Shown here piece by piece: positions 45,112-54,198 of a stretch of 64,000 nt of DNA; positions within the stretch are counted from its first letter, which is position 1; the number at the start of each line of letters is the position of its first letter. Origin of the DNA: Pseudonocardia sp. DSM 110487 (GTDB lineage: Bacteria > Actinomycetota > Actinomycetes > Mycobacteriales > Pseudonocardiaceae). The notes under the pieces were generated by a model. It was not told the origin of the DNA, searched no databases, and worked only from the letters and a program-made list of their open reading frames with translations. Location of the stretch: NCBI RefSeq assembly GCF_019468565.1, contig NZ_CP080521.1, forward strand, positions 6,448,001 to 6,512,000. The letters run 5' to 3'. The translations under genes were made by a program, and so were the position numbers.

Positions 45112-46502
45112 CGCACCCGCCCCCGCTGGACCGGCGCCCGGTACGGCTCGGGCAGCGGCAGCCGCAGCAGCCGGGCGACGCGGCCCTGGCCGTGCTGCTT
45201 CAGCGCCGCGATGGCCTCCGGTTCGTGCCGCGCCGCGTTCGCGAGCACCCCGAAGACGAACATGGTGACCACGAGGGACGTACCTCCAGAGGAGATCAGC
45301 GGGAGCTGCAACCCGGTCACCGGGAGCAGCCCGACGACGTACCCGATGTTGATGGCGGCCTGCGCCACGAGCCACGTCGTCGACGTCGCCACGACCAGGC
45401 TCAGCCACGGGTCGGCGCTGCGTGCGGCGATCCGGATCCCGGTGTAGGCGAGCGTGGCGAACAGCGCGAGCACGGCGAACGCGCCGATGAAGCCGAGCTC
45501 CTCGGCCACGATCGCGAAGATGAAGTCGTTGTGGGCGTTGGGCAGGTAGCTCCACTTGGCCCGGCCCTGCCCGAGCCCCTGCCCGAACAGCCCGCCGTCG
45601 GCGAGCGAGTACAGCGCCTGGCGGGCCTGGAACCCGGCCTGCTGCGGGTCCGCGCTCTCCGGGGAGAGGAACGCCGTGATGCGGCTCATCCGGTACTCGG
45701 CGGTGAGCGCGAGCGCGACGGCCCCGGCGACCGCGCCGCTGGAGAGGGCGAGGATCAGCCGCATCGGGGCGCCGCCGAAGTAGAGCAGCGCGACGAGCAC
45801 GATGCCGAGCGAGATCGTCATGCCGAGGTCGGGCTGCAGCACCAGCAGCGTGAGCAGCACGACAGTGACCGGCACGACCGGCGACAGCGCGTACTTCCAG
45901 CGGTGCATGACGGCCCGGCGCGCGACGAGCACGTGGGCACCCCACAGGGTGAGCGCCACCTTCACCGCCTCCGACGGCTGCACCGAGAACGTCCCGAACG
46001 TGAACCAGGCGCGCGACCCGTTGCGGGTCTCACCGACGAACAGCACCGTCACCAGCGCCAGCGCGCCGAGTACGAGCGCGGCGGGGGCCAGCGACCGCAA
46101 CCTGCGCGGGGAGACCCGCAGCCCGAGCCAGAACATCAGCAGGCCGGGCACGCAGAACATCAGCTGCCGGGTGAACACCGAGTAGGACGAGCCGTCCGCG
46201 GTGAGCGACTGCACCGACGACGCCGACAACACCATGACCAGCCCGAACAGCGTGAGCAGGCCGAACACGCCGAGAACGAGGTGCAGCGATGTGAGCGGGC
46301 GGCGCAGCCACTGGCCGAGGGCCGCTGCGGTGCGACCGATCGCGACGCGCATCCCGTTGGGGCGCACCGCGATCCTGGCGGCCGCACCCTTCGTCGTCCT
46401 CGTCGAAGCGGCCTTCGTCGCACCCTTCGTCGCCGTGCGCACCGACCGGGAGCGCTCGCCTCCGGACGTCCGTTCGCCTGCTCGCGGCCACGGCACGGTC
46501 AC
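45108..46502 (-). CDS. ftsW: septal SEDS glycosyltransferase FtsW
   Basis: A 464-residue polytopic membrane protein that polymerises lipid II at the septum with FtsI. Ten hydrophobic segments follow a basic N-terminal region of about 60 residues (Arg/Lys/Thr rich). SEDS hallmarks are NGSRAWFTFGTFSVQPSEAV, LQPDLGMT, AHNDFIFAIVAEELGFIGA and LPLISSGGTSLV. The GTG start at 46502 overlaps the murD stop (GTGA); an ATG 51 codons further in would remove the extension. The order murD-ftsW-murG-murC is canonical. Confidence 0.95.
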   Translation of the reverse strand: MTVPWPRAGERTSGGERSRSVRTATKGATKAASTRTTKGAAARIAVRPNGMRVAIGRTAAALGQWLRRPLTSLHLVLGVFGLLTLFGLVMVLSASSVQSLTADGSSYSVFTRQLMFCVPGLLMFWLGLRVSPRRLRSLAPAALVLGALALVTVLFVGETRNGSRAWFTFGTFSVQPSEAVKVALTLWGAHVLVARRAVMHRWKYALSPVVPVTVVLLTLLVLQPDLGMTISLGIVLVALLYFGGAPMRLILALSSGAVAGAVALALTAEYRMSRITAFLSPESADPQQAGFQARQALYSLADGGLFGQGLGQGRAKWSYLPNAHNDFIFAIVAEELGFIGAFAVLALFATLAYTGIRIAARSADPWLSLVVATSTTWLVAQAAINIGYVVGLLPVTGLQLPLISSGGTSLVVTMFVFGVLANAARHEPEAIAALKQHGQGRVARLLRLPLPEPYRAPVQRGRVR

Positions 46503-47893
46503 GGCGCTCCCAGCCCGGCCGCTGCTTCCGCGAACCGCACACCGCGATCCGCGTAGTCGGCGAACTGGTCCATGGAGGCCGCGGCCGGGGCGAGCAGGAC
46601 GACGTCGCCGGGCCGGGCCAGCGCGGCGGCCCGCCGGACGGCGGTCGTCATGACGTCGGTCGACGGCGTGGGATCCGACATGGACGCATCGTCGCCCGGC
46701 ACGACCTCGGCGACGGGGAGGTCGGGCGCGTGTCGCGCGAGGGCGGCGAGGATCTCGGCGCGGTCGCTGCCGATCACGACGGCGGCGCGGAGCCCGCGTG
46801 CGTGCCGCGCGACGAGGTCGTCCACGGATGCGCCCTTGAGCAGCCCGCCGACGATCCACACGACCGGCGCGGGGGCCTGCACGGCGAGCGACGCGGCGGC
46901 GGCGTGCGGGTTGGTGGCCTTGGAGTCGTCGACGTAGCGGACGCCACCGACCGTCGCGACGACGCCGCCACGGTGCGGGCCGGGCCGGAAGTCGTCCAGG
47001 CCTGCCCTGACGGCGTCCGGGCCGACACCGGCGGCCCTGGCGAGTGCCGCGGCGGCGAGCGCGTCGACGATGCCCGGCGCGCCGGGCGGGTGCACCGTGG
47101 CGACCTCGGTGAGCGGCCCACCATCGAAGGCGCGGTCCACGAGCATGCCGTCGACGACACCGAGTTGGTCGGGCCCCGGCGCGCCGAGGGTGACGCCGAC
47201 CCGCCGGGGTGCGGGCGACTGGACGAGCAGGGCGGCGGCCGCGGGGTCGTCCACCCCGGCGACGGCCACGTCCGCCCGCAGCGCCAAGGCCTTCGCGGCG
47301 GCGTACGCGGCGAACGAGCCGTGCCAGTCGAGGTGGTCGTCGGCCACGTTGAGCACGCACCCGGCGAGCGGGCGGATCGACGGCGACCAGTGCAGCTGGA
47401 AACTCGAGAGCTCGACGGCCAGCACCTCGTGGCCGGCGCGCACCGCCTCCACCACCGGATAGCCGATGTTGCCGCAGGCCACGGCGTCGCGGCCGGCGGC
47501 GCGCAGGATCGCGGCCAGCATGCCGGTGGCGGTGGTCTTGCCGTTCGTGCCGGTGACCGCGAGCCACACCGGCGGGTTCCGCAGCGCCTGCCCGAGCCAC
47601 CAGGCCAGCTCCGGTTCCCCCACCAGCGGCGCGCCCGCCGCCGCGGCCGCCGCGACGAGCGGGTGGTCGGGGCGGCGGCCCGGAGATGTGACGACGAGCG
47701 CGGTGCCGGCGGGCACGCCGTCCGGGTCGCCGCCCGCCTCGGCGCCGGGCGGAAGGTCGGTGAGTGCCGCGGGCCGGGCGTCTGTGACGGTGACCCGCGC
47801 CCCGAGCTCGACGAGCGCCGCAGCGGCCGCGAGCCCCGACACCCCGGCCCCGGCCACGAGGACCCGGGCGCCGGACAGGTCGTCGGGAGTCAT
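46499..47893 (-). CDS. murD: UDP-N-acetylmuramoylalanine-D-glutamate ligase
   Basis: A 464-residue Mur ligase adding D-Glu. The N-terminal Rossmann segment is VLVAGAGVSGLAAAAALVEL, the P-loop is VTGTNGKTTATGML, then ELSSFQLHW, NVADDHLDWHG and YVDDSKATNPHAA, all MurD signatures. The C-terminal domain ends VVLLAPAAASMDQFADYADR. The ATG follows a 103-bp gap after mraY containing a strong inverted repeat, one of the few non-overlapping junctions in the cluster. Cytosolic. Confidence 0.96.
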   Translation of the reverse strand: MTPDDLSGARVLVAGAGVSGLAAAAALVELGARVTVTDARPAALTDLPPGAEAGGDPDGVPAGTALVVTSPGRRPDHPLVAAAAAAGAPLVGEPELAWWLGQALRNPPVWLAVTGTNGKTTATGMLAAILRAAGRDAVACGNIGYPVVEAVRAGHEVLAVELSSFQLHWSPSIRPLAGCVLNVADDHLDWHGSFAAYAAAKALALRADVAVAGVDDPAAAALLVQSPAPRRVGVTLGAPGPDQLGVVDGMLVDRAFDGGPLTEVATVHPPGAPGIVDALAAAALARAAGVGPDAVRAGLDDFRPGPHRGGVVATVGGVRYVDDSKATNPHAAAASLAVQAPAPVVWIVGGLLKGASVDDLVARHARGLRAAVVIGSDRAEILAALARHAPDLPVAEVVPGDDASMSDPTPSTDVMTTAVRRAAALARPGDVVLLAPAAASMDQFADYADRGVRFAEAAAGLGAP

Positions 47894-47945
47894 TCGCGGT
47901 CACACCCCAGCGGTTGTCGGCCATCGAGAAGGCTGTCGTAGGGAA

Positions 47946-47993
47946 GGTCGTGAGTGGATAAGCGTGCTATAGCCGTCGTATCCACTCACGACC
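47946..47993. repeat. 15-bp perfect inverted repeat between mraY and murD
   Basis: GGTCGTGAGTGGATA (47946-47960) and its exact reverse complement (47979-47993) bracket an 18-base loop. It ends 4 bases before the mraY stop codon triplet region and sits in the only gap between these two co-oriented essential genes. The stem could act as an attenuator or an mRNA-stabilising end; there is no T-tract. Confidence 0.75.
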
Positions 47994-47996
47994 CGG

Positions 47997-49067
47997 TCAG
48001 CCGCCGCCCGCGGCCGTGAGCCACTCCTGGTAGAAGAGGCCGAGGCCGAGGGCCGCGCACATGGCCGCGAGCAGCCAGAACCGGATGATCACCGTGGTTT
48101 CGGCCCACCCGGCGAGCTCGAAGTGGTGGTGGAAGGGCGCCATCCGGAACACGCGGCGGCGGGTGGTGCGGAACACCGCGATCTGCACGGCTACCGACAG
48201 CACCTCCACCACGAACACGCCGCCGATCACCACCAGCAGGAGCTCCGTGCGCGTGACGATCGACAGGCCGGCGATCAGCCCGCCGATGGCCAGGGAGCCG
48301 GTGTCGCCCATGAAGATGCGGGCGGGCGCGGCGTTCCACCAGAGGAACCCGATGCAGCCGCCCATCGCCGCGGCCGCGACGAGGGCGACGTCGAGCGGGT
48401 CGCGCACCTGGTAGCAGCCCGCCGCGCTGGCGATCGCGCAGTTGTTGCGGAACTGCCAGAACCCGATGATCGTGTACGTGGCCAGCACGATCGCGCCGGT
48501 GCCCGCCGCGAGCCCGTCGAGCCCGTCGGTGAAGTTCACCGCGTTCGACCACCCGGCGATGATGAGGTTGGCCAGCAGCACGAAGCCGATGGCGCCGAAC
48601 GACAGCACGGTGATGTCGCGGACGAACGAGAGGCTGTCCGAGGCGGGCGCGAGCCCGTCGGCGTTGGCGAACCGCAGCGCGAGGATGCCGAAGATCGTGG
48701 CCGTGAGGACCTGGCCGACGGTCTTGGAGGTCTTGTTCAGGCCCAGGTTGCGGGCCCTGCGCAGCTTGATGAAGTCGTCGAGGAAGCCGACGATCCCCAG
48801 CGCCGTGGTCAGGAACAGCACCAGCAGCGCCGACGCCGTGATCGGCTCGCCGGTCAGCACGTGCGAGGCGATGTAGCCCAGCCAGATCGCGAGCAGGATC
48901 GCGACCCCGCCCATCGTGGGCGTGCCCCGCTTGGCCTGGTGGCTCTGCGGGCCCTCGGCCCGGATCTCCTGCCCGAATCCCTGCTGGGAGAAGAAGCGGA
49001 TCAGGTAGGGCGTCAGCAGGATCGAGACCGCGAGCGCCACGCCCGCGGCGATGAAGACACCTCTCAC
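47997..49067 (-). CDS. mraY: phospho-MurNAc-pentapeptide translocase
   Basis: A 356-residue integral membrane enzyme that transfers phospho-MurNAc-pentapeptide to undecaprenyl phosphate, forming lipid I. Signatures are GQEIRAEGPQSHQAKRGTPT near the first loop, TMGGVAILL, DDFIKLRR with the Asp pair, NAVNFTDGLDGLAAG and the histidine-rich FRMAPFHHHFELAGW. About ten helices are visible. GTG 49067 overlaps the murF stop (GTGA). A strong hairpin follows it. Confidence 0.96.
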   Translation of the reverse strand: MRGVFIAAGVALAVSILLTPYLIRFFSQQGFGQEIRAEGPQSHQAKRGTPTMGGVAILLAIWLGYIASHVLTGEPITASALLVLFLTTALGIVGFLDDFIKLRRARNLGLNKTSKTVGQVLTATIFGILALRFANADGLAPASDSLSFVRDITVLSFGAIGFVLLANLIIAGWSNAVNFTDGLDGLAAGTGAIVLATYTIIGFWQFRNNCAIASAAGCYQVRDPLDVALVAAAAMGGCIGFLWWNAAPARIFMGDTGSLAIGGLIAGLSIVTRTELLLVVIGGVFVVEVLSVAVQIAVFRTTRRRVFRMAPFHHHFELAGWAETTVIIRFWLLAAMCAALGLGLFYQEWLTAAGGG

Positions 49068-50473
49068 CGGGGCACCGGTCCCGGTGTCCGCAGCAGCCCT
49101 TCGGCCACGCGTTCCAGCCCGGCCGCCCGGGACGCCTTCACGAGCACGACGTCGCCGGGCCCGGCCTCTGACCGCAGGAGCTCTACCGCCTCGTCCACGT
49201 CCGCCGTTCTTCGGGCTCCCGGGTAGTCGGCGGTGCCGACGGCGACGAGCCGGTCGATGCCGAGGGTGCGCGCCAGCGCGGCGATCTCGGCGTGGGCGGC
49301 GGCGGTCGTGTCGCCCTGCTCTGCCATCGTGCCGAGCACCGCCCACGTCCGTCTGCTGCCCTCGCCGAGCGCGGCGAGGGCGGCGAGCGCGGCGCGCATC
49401 GACTCGGGGTTGGAGTTGTAGGCGTCGTTGACGACCGTGAGGCCGTCCTCGCGGTCGGTGACCTCCATCCGCCACTTCGACGCGGGCACAGCGGCGCTCA
49501 GGGCCGCGGCGATGCCATCCGGCGTGCCGCCGACCTCCAGTGCGACCGCCGCGGCTGCGAGCGCGTTGCCGACGTGGTGCTCGCCGACGAGCCGCAGCGC
49601 CACGGGGGCGCGGCCGGCGGGCGTCACGAGCGTGAAGCGGGCCCGTCCGCGGTCGAGCCGCACGTCCTCGGCACGGACATGGGCGGCGCCGCCGCAACCG
49701 AAGGTCACGACCCGGGCCGCCGTGCGGCCGGCCATCGCGGCCACGAGCGGATCGTCGGCGCCCAGCACGGCGACCCCGTCCGTCGGAAGGGCCTCCACCA
49801 GCTCGCCCTTGGCCCGCGCGATCGCCTCCACCGAGCCGAACTCGCCGACGTGCGCGCGCCCGACGTTGAGCACCACCCCGATCCGGGGCGGGACCGCCGC
49901 GGCGAGCCGTGCGATGTGGCCGACCCCGCGGGCGGAGAACTCGAGCACGAGGTGGCGGGTGCCTGCGCCGGCGCGCAGCGCCGTCCAGGGCAGGCCGAGC
50001 TCGTTGTTGAACGACCCGGGCGGCGCGACGGTGGGTCCGAGCGGGGCGAGCACCGCGGCCAGCAGGTCCTTCGTGGAGGTCTTGCCGGAGCTGCCGGTGA
50101 CCCCGACGACCGTTGCCGGCGACGCCCGCACCGCGTGCCCGGCCAGCGCCGCGAGCGCGGTCAGCACGGCGGCACCGGCGCCGTCGTGGTCGGACTCGTC
50201 GAGGTAGGTGCCGGTCTGGCGCGCCACCGGCTGCGCGATGACCGCGGGCGCGTCGACCTCGCGCCCTGCGAGCACGCCCGCGGCCCCTGCCGCCATCGCG
50301 GCCGCGGCGTAGGCGTGCCCGTCGGCCCGCTCGCCCGGCAGGGCGACGAACAGACCGCCCGGCCCGATCGCGCGCGAGTCGAACTCGACGGCGGTCACCC
50401 GCTCGTCCCCTGAAGCCCGGTGGAGGCGTCCACCGGTGACGGCGGCGACGTCGGCCAGCCGCATCTCGATCAT
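49064..50473 (-). CDS. murF: UDP-MurNAc-tripeptide-D-Ala-D-Ala ligase
   Basis: A 469-residue Mur ligase that adds the D-Ala-D-Ala dipeptide. The P-loop is GVTGSSGKTSTKDLL (about residue 123), and FNNELGLPWTAL, NVGRAHVGEFGS and NDAYNSNPESMRAAL are MurF marks. The N-terminal MurE/F-type domain has VEFDSRAIGPGGLFVALPGE. Its stop overlaps the mraY start. The gap to murE upstream is 52 bases. Cytosolic. Confidence 0.96.
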   Translation of the reverse strand: MIEMRLADVAAVTGGRLHRASGDERVTAVEFDSRAIGPGGLFVALPGERADGHAYAAAAMAAGAAGVLAGREVDAPAVIAQPVARQTGTYLDESDHDGAGAAVLTALAALAGHAVRASPATVVGVTGSSGKTSTKDLLAAVLAPLGPTVAPPGSFNNELGLPWTALRAGAGTRHLVLEFSARGVGHIARLAAAVPPRIGVVLNVGRAHVGEFGSVEAIARAKGELVEALPTDGVAVLGADDPLVAAMAGRTAARVVTFGCGGAAHVRAEDVRLDRGRARFTLVTPAGRAPVALRLVGEHHVGNALAAAAVALEVGGTPDGIAAALSAAVPASKWRMEVTDREDGLTVVNDAYNSNPESMRAALAALAALGEGSRRTWAVLGTMAEQGDTTAAAHAEIAALARTLGIDRLVAVGTADYPGARRTADVDEAVELLRSEAGPGDVVLVKASRAAGLERVAEGLLRTPGPVPR

Positions 50474-50525
50474 GCTCTCGTCCTGCTCATCGAGCGTATC
50501 CGATCATCCGGGTGCACGCGGCCCG

Positions 50526-52052
50526 TTACCGCGTGCCCTGCAGCGCCACGGCAAGCTCCGCTGCGTCGTCGAAGGGGTGCTTGACGCCCATGACCTCCTG
50601 GCCCGTCTCGTGTCCCTTACCCGCAACGACGACGGCGTCTCCCGGCTTCGCACACGCCACGGCGGCAGCGATCGCGGCACGCCGGTCGCCGATCTCCATC
50701 AGGTCGCCCGCGCGGGGCTCGGCCTCCGCTCCCGCGAGCATCGCCGCGCGGATCTCGGCGGGGTCCTCGGTGCGCGGGTTGTCGTCCGTGACGATCAGCA
50801 GCTCCGCGCGTGCCGCGGCCGCGGCGCCCATCAGCGGGCGCTTGCCGCGGTCGCGGTCACCGCCGCAGCCGAGCACGACGATCAGCCTGCCATCCACCTG
50901 CGGGCGCAGTGCATCGAGCAGCGCCGCGACGGCTCCCGGCTTGTGGGCGTAGTCGACGATCGCGAGGAACGGCTGCCCCTCCTCGATGCGCTGCACCCGC
51001 CCTGGCACCGCCACGTCGGCGAAACCCGCTGCGGCGACGGCGGCGGGCACCCCCACGGCGTCGAGACACGCGAGCGCCACCGCGGCGTTCGCCACGTTGA
51101 ACACGCCGGGCAGCTGCAGCCGCACGGTGAGCCGCTCGCCGTCGGGGGCGAGCGCGGTGAACGACTGGGTGCCGTCCGGGCCGGTGCGCGCGTCGACGGC
51201 GCGCCATGACGCCTGCCCCGTGGTGGACACGGTGATCGCGCCGGGCGTGCGGGCGGCGAGCCGCTTGCCCCACTCGTCGTCGACGCACACGACCGCCCGC
51301 TCGGCGCGCCCGTCGAAGAGCGCCGCCTTGGTCTCGAAGTAGTCCTCCATGTCGCGGTGGAAGTCCAGGTGGTCCTGCGACAGGTTGGTGAAGGCCGCGA
51401 CGGCGAAGTGGGTGCCGGCCACGCGGCCCATCGCGAGCGCGTGGCTGGAGACCTCCATCGCCACGTCGGTGACGCCGTCCTCGGCCATCACGGCGAAGAG
51501 GGCCTGCAGGTCCGGCGCCTCGGGGGTGGTGAGCGCCGTGGGCAGGCGGCGGCCGTCGATCCGCGTGCCGACGGTGCCGACCAGCCCCGCGGTGCGGCCC
51601 GCGGCCGCGAGTCCCGCCTCGAGCAGGTGTGCAGTGGTGGTCTTGCCGCTGGTGCCGGTGACGCCGAGCACGCGCAGCTGCGCCGTCGGGTCGCTATTGA
51701 CGAGCGCGGCCACTGCGCCGAGCACATCCCGCGGCCGCGGGTGCACCAGCAGCGGGACGCCGGCCAGCGCGGGACGCCGGGCCCCCTCCTGGTCGGTCAG
51801 CACGGCCACCGCGCCCGCCGCGATCGCCACGGCCGCGTAGTCGGCCCCGTGCGCGCGCGAACCGGGAAGTGCCGCGAACAGGTCACCGTGGCGCGCGTCG
51901 GAGGCCCGCAACGTGACACCGGTGACGGTCGCCGCGCCCCTGGCCGACACCCCGACGGCGGCGCCGAGCTGGTCGAGCGGCACCGGGCGCACCACCCGCG
52001 GACGCGGCGGTGCGCCGGCCGGGGCGGGGGGAGCTTCGTGCGCGGGCGACAC
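50526..52052 (-). CDS. murE: UDP-MurNAc-L-Ala-D-Glu-meso-DAP ligase
   Basis: A protein of about 508 residues that adds the third stem residue. The P-loop is GVTGTSGKTTTAHLLEAGL, and the specificity loop reads TDDNPRTEDP; the DNPR motif selects meso-diaminopimelate over lysine, so this organism has meso-DAP peptidoglycan. NLSQDHLDFHRDMEDYFETK is also typical. The start is uncertain: GTG 52052 is preferred, while a further GTG at 52097 would add 15 residues. Upstream, before ftsI, are two long hairpins, so murE may have its own promoter. Confidence 0.95.
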   Translation of the reverse strand: MSPAHEAPPAPAGAPPRPRVVRPVPLDQLGAAVGVSARGAATVTGVTLRASDARHGDLFAALPGSRAHGADYAAVAIAAGAVAVLTDQEGARRPALAGVPLLVHPRPRDVLGAVAALVNSDPTAQLRVLGVTGTSGKTTTAHLLEAGLAAAGRTAGLVGTVGTRIDGRRLPTALTTPEAPDLQALFAVMAEDGVTDVAMEVSSHALAMGRVAGTHFAVAAFTNLSQDHLDFHRDMEDYFETKAALFDGRAERAVVCVDDEWGKRLAARTPGAITVSTTGQASWRAVDARTGPDGTQSFTALAPDGERLTVRLQLPGVFNVANAAVALACLDAVGVPAAVAAAGFADVAVPGRVQRIEEGQPFLAIVDYAHKPGAVAALLDALRPQVDGRLIVVLGCGGDRDRGKRPLMGAAAAARAELLIVTDDNPRTEDPAEIRAAMLAGAEAEPRAGDLMEIGDRRAAIAAAVACAKPGDAVVVAGKGHETGQEVMGVKHPFDDAAELAVALQGTR

Positions 52053-52214
52053 GTCGCGGAAGGCTACCGGCGCGCCACCCGGCGCCCCTGCGCGCACCGC
52101 CCGTGCGTCACCCCTCCGCGCGCCGGACGGCGGGCCTCGCGCGTCCGTCGGCGGAAACGATCACAGAGCGTGGCCACACCCGGTGGTCGAGCAGGGCCGG
52201 CGCCCCAGCCCTCC

Positions 52215-52264
52215 GGTGGTCGAGTAGGGACGGCGCCCCGGCGCCGTCCCGTATCGAGACCACC
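52215..52264. repeat. gene-end hairpin 1 in the ftsI-murE gap
   Basis: Outer arms GGTGGTCGAGTAG and CGTATCGAGACCACC flank a GC-rich inner stem GGACGGCGCC / GGCGCCGTCC. The hairpin is 50 bases long. The same outer sequence recurs in the next hairpin and at 28431-28473. Confidence 0.75.
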
Positions 52265-52278
52265 ATCCTGCAGGTGGA

Positions 52279-52328
52279 GGTGGTCTCGATACGCGCCGGC
52301 CCTCGCGGGCCGGCGCTACTCGACCACC
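52279..52328. repeat. gene-end hairpin 2 in the ftsI-murE gap
   Basis: Outer arms GGTGGTCTCGATACG and CTACTCGACCACC flank the inner stem GCCGGCCC / GGGCCGGC with loop TCGC. It is the same element as hairpin 1 in inverted orientation, 14 bases away, and ends 13 bases before the ftsI stop codon triplet. Dispersed copies of such palindromes are common at gene ends in actinobacteria; function as terminators is likely. Confidence 0.75.
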
Positions 52329-52341
52329 GGAGGGCGGGTCG

Positions 52342-54198
52342 CTAGGGCAGCTGCAGGACCTGCACCGGGGGCTGCTGGCCGCTCACCGGCAGCCGCTCCC
52401 GCTGGGCGAGGTAGGTGCCGATGTCGTGGAACAGCGGCGCCGCGCTCGTGCCCGGCTTCGGGGCGTCGAGCATGATCGCGATCACGTAGCGCGGGTTCTC
52501 TGCAGGCAGCATGCCCGCGAAGTTGATCCAGTGCAGCGACCTGGAGTAGCAACCGCACGCCGGGTCCACCTGCTGCGCGGTGCCCGTCTTCCCGGCCACG
52601 ACGTACCCGGGCACTGCGGCCTGGTAGCCGGTGCCGCGCTGGCCGTGCGTGTCCTGGGTGACGGCGGTGAGCATCGTCCGCAGCGTGGCGGCGGTCTCGG
52701 GCGTGATCACCCGCACCGGCCCGGGCGAGGGCGGCGTGACCCGTACGCCGTCCGGCCCCGTGGTGCTCTCGACGATCCGCGGTGGCACGCGCATCCCGTC
52801 GTTGGCGACCGTCTGCAGGATCCCGGCCAGCTGCAGCGTCGTGACCGTGAGGCCCTGCCCGATCGGCAGGTTCCCGAACGTCGACCCGGACCACGACTCC
52901 CGCGGCGGCACCTGGCCTGGCTCCTCGCCCGGCAGGCCCACACCGGTGCGCTGGCCGAGGCCGAAGCGGGCGAGCATGTCGGCGAAGCGCTCCTCCCCCA
53001 CCCGCTGCGCCGTCATGATCGTGCCGACGTTCGACGACTTCGCCAGCACCCCGGTGAGCGTGTACTGCTCGGTGCCGTGGTCCCACGAGTCCCGGATCGT
53101 GCGGTCGGCGACGCGGATGCTGCCCGGCACCGTGAGGACGTCGTTCGGCGTTGCGACGCCGTACTCCAGCGCCGCGGCCATCGTGATGACCTTGTTCACC
53201 GACCCGGGCTCGAACGTGTCCTGCACGGCGGTGTTGCCCAGCTGCCCCGGCGCCGCCGTGGACAGGTCCCGCGGGTCGAACGTCTGGCCGTTCGCCATGG
53301 CCAGCACCTCGGCGGTGTGCGCGTCGAGCACCACGGCGGATGACGTGGTCTTCGCCTCCGTGCGCTGCACGTAGTCCGAAAGCGCCTGCTGCACGGTGTA
53401 CTGCAGGTCGGAGTCGAGGGTGAGCTGCAGGTCCGAGCCCTGCACCGCGGCCCGCTCGAACCGGGTGCTGCCCGGGATCACGGCGTTCGAGTCCTCGGCC
53501 GTGTCGACGACGCGCAGCCCCTCGAAGCCGGCGAGCAGGTTGTCCTGGGAGCTCTCGAGTCCCACGCGGCCGGTGAGCTTGCGCTCGTCGGTGTTCCAGG
53601 TGGCGGCGCCGACGACGTTCGCGGCGAGCGTGCCGCCGGGGTACTGCCGGTCCTCGCGCCGCTCCTCCGCGATCTCGGGGAACCGCTCCCGCAGGGTGCG
53701 CGCGACGTCGGGGGTGACGAGCTTGGCGAGCACGACGTAGCCGCGGTCGCTCGTGAGCAGGCCCGCGAGCTCGTTCTGGTCCTGCCCGGTGGCCTGCGCG
53801 ATCGCGGCTGCCATCTCCGCGGTGTAGCGGGGGGCGTCGGCGCCGCGGGTCTGGGCGATCATCCGCGGGTTGGTGACGAGGGCGCGCGCGTCCACGCTGA
53901 ACGCGAGGGGCTCGCCGGTGCGGTCGAGGATCGCGCCGCGCTCGGCGGGCAGCCGGATGTTCGTGGTCGACTGGCGTTGCGACGCGGCGCGCAGCTCACC
54001 CGCTTCCACGGTCTGGACGACCACGAGCTTGAGCGTCGCGATCGCCAGCACCACCACGAGCAGCACGCGGCCGATCCGGAGCCTGCGGGCACCCAGCGCC
54101 GCCTGGTCGGGCGAGCGGCGAGGCGCGGACGGCCTCGGGGACGGTGCATGACGTGCCGCCGCACCGGCGGCCCTTGGCCGGGGCGGGGCCGACGGCAT
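52342..54198 (-). CDS. ftsI: septal peptidoglycan transpeptidase FtsI (class B PBP)
   Basis: A 618-residue bitopic penicillin-binding protein that cross-links septal peptidoglycan with FtsW. The cytosolic N-terminus (about 40 residues, Arg/Pro rich) precedes one membrane helix (VLLVVVLAIATLKLVVVQTV). The dimerisation module starts RGAILDRTGEPLAFSV. The transpeptidase motifs are SxxK in FEPGSVNKVITM, SxN in AKSSNVGTI and KTG in VAGKTGTAQQ. No PASTA domains follow. The ATG overlaps the ftsL-like stop by one base (TGATG). Confidence 0.96.
   Translation of the reverse strand: MPSAPPRPRAAGAAARHAPSPRPSAPRRSPDQAALGARRLRIGRVLLVVVLAIATLKLVVVQTVEAGELRAASQRQSTTNIRLPAERGAILDRTGEPLAFSVDARALVTNPRMIAQTRGADAPRYTAEMAAAIAQATGQDQNELAGLLTSDRGYVVLAKLVTPDVARTLRERFPEIAEERREDRQYPGGTLAANVVGAATWNTDERKLTGRVGLESSQDNLLAGFEGLRVVDTAEDSNAVIPGSTRFERAAVQGSDLQLTLDSDLQYTVQQALSDYVQRTEAKTTSSAVVLDAHTAEVLAMANGQTFDPRDLSTAAPGQLGNTAVQDTFEPGSVNKVITMAAALEYGVATPNDVLTVPGSIRVADRTIRDSWDHGTEQYTLTGVLAKSSNVGTIMTAQRVGEERFADMLARFGLGQRTGVGLPGEEPGQVPPRESWSGSTFGNLPIGQGLTVTTLQLAGILQTVANDGMRVPPRIVESTTGPDGVRVTPPSPGPVRVITPETAATLRTMLTAVTQDTHGQRGTGYQAAVPGYVVAGKTGTAQQVDPACGCYSRSLHWINFAGMLPAENPRYVIAIMLDAPKPGTSAAPLFHDIGTYLAQRERLPVSGQQPPVQVLQLP

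Noticed and set aside
48123..49226. Plus-strand long open frames across the dcw cluster (for example opposite mraY, murF, ftsW)
   Set aside because: They are antisense shadows of confirmed Mur/Fts genes, with His/Arg/Gly-rich composition typical of reversed high-GC codons.
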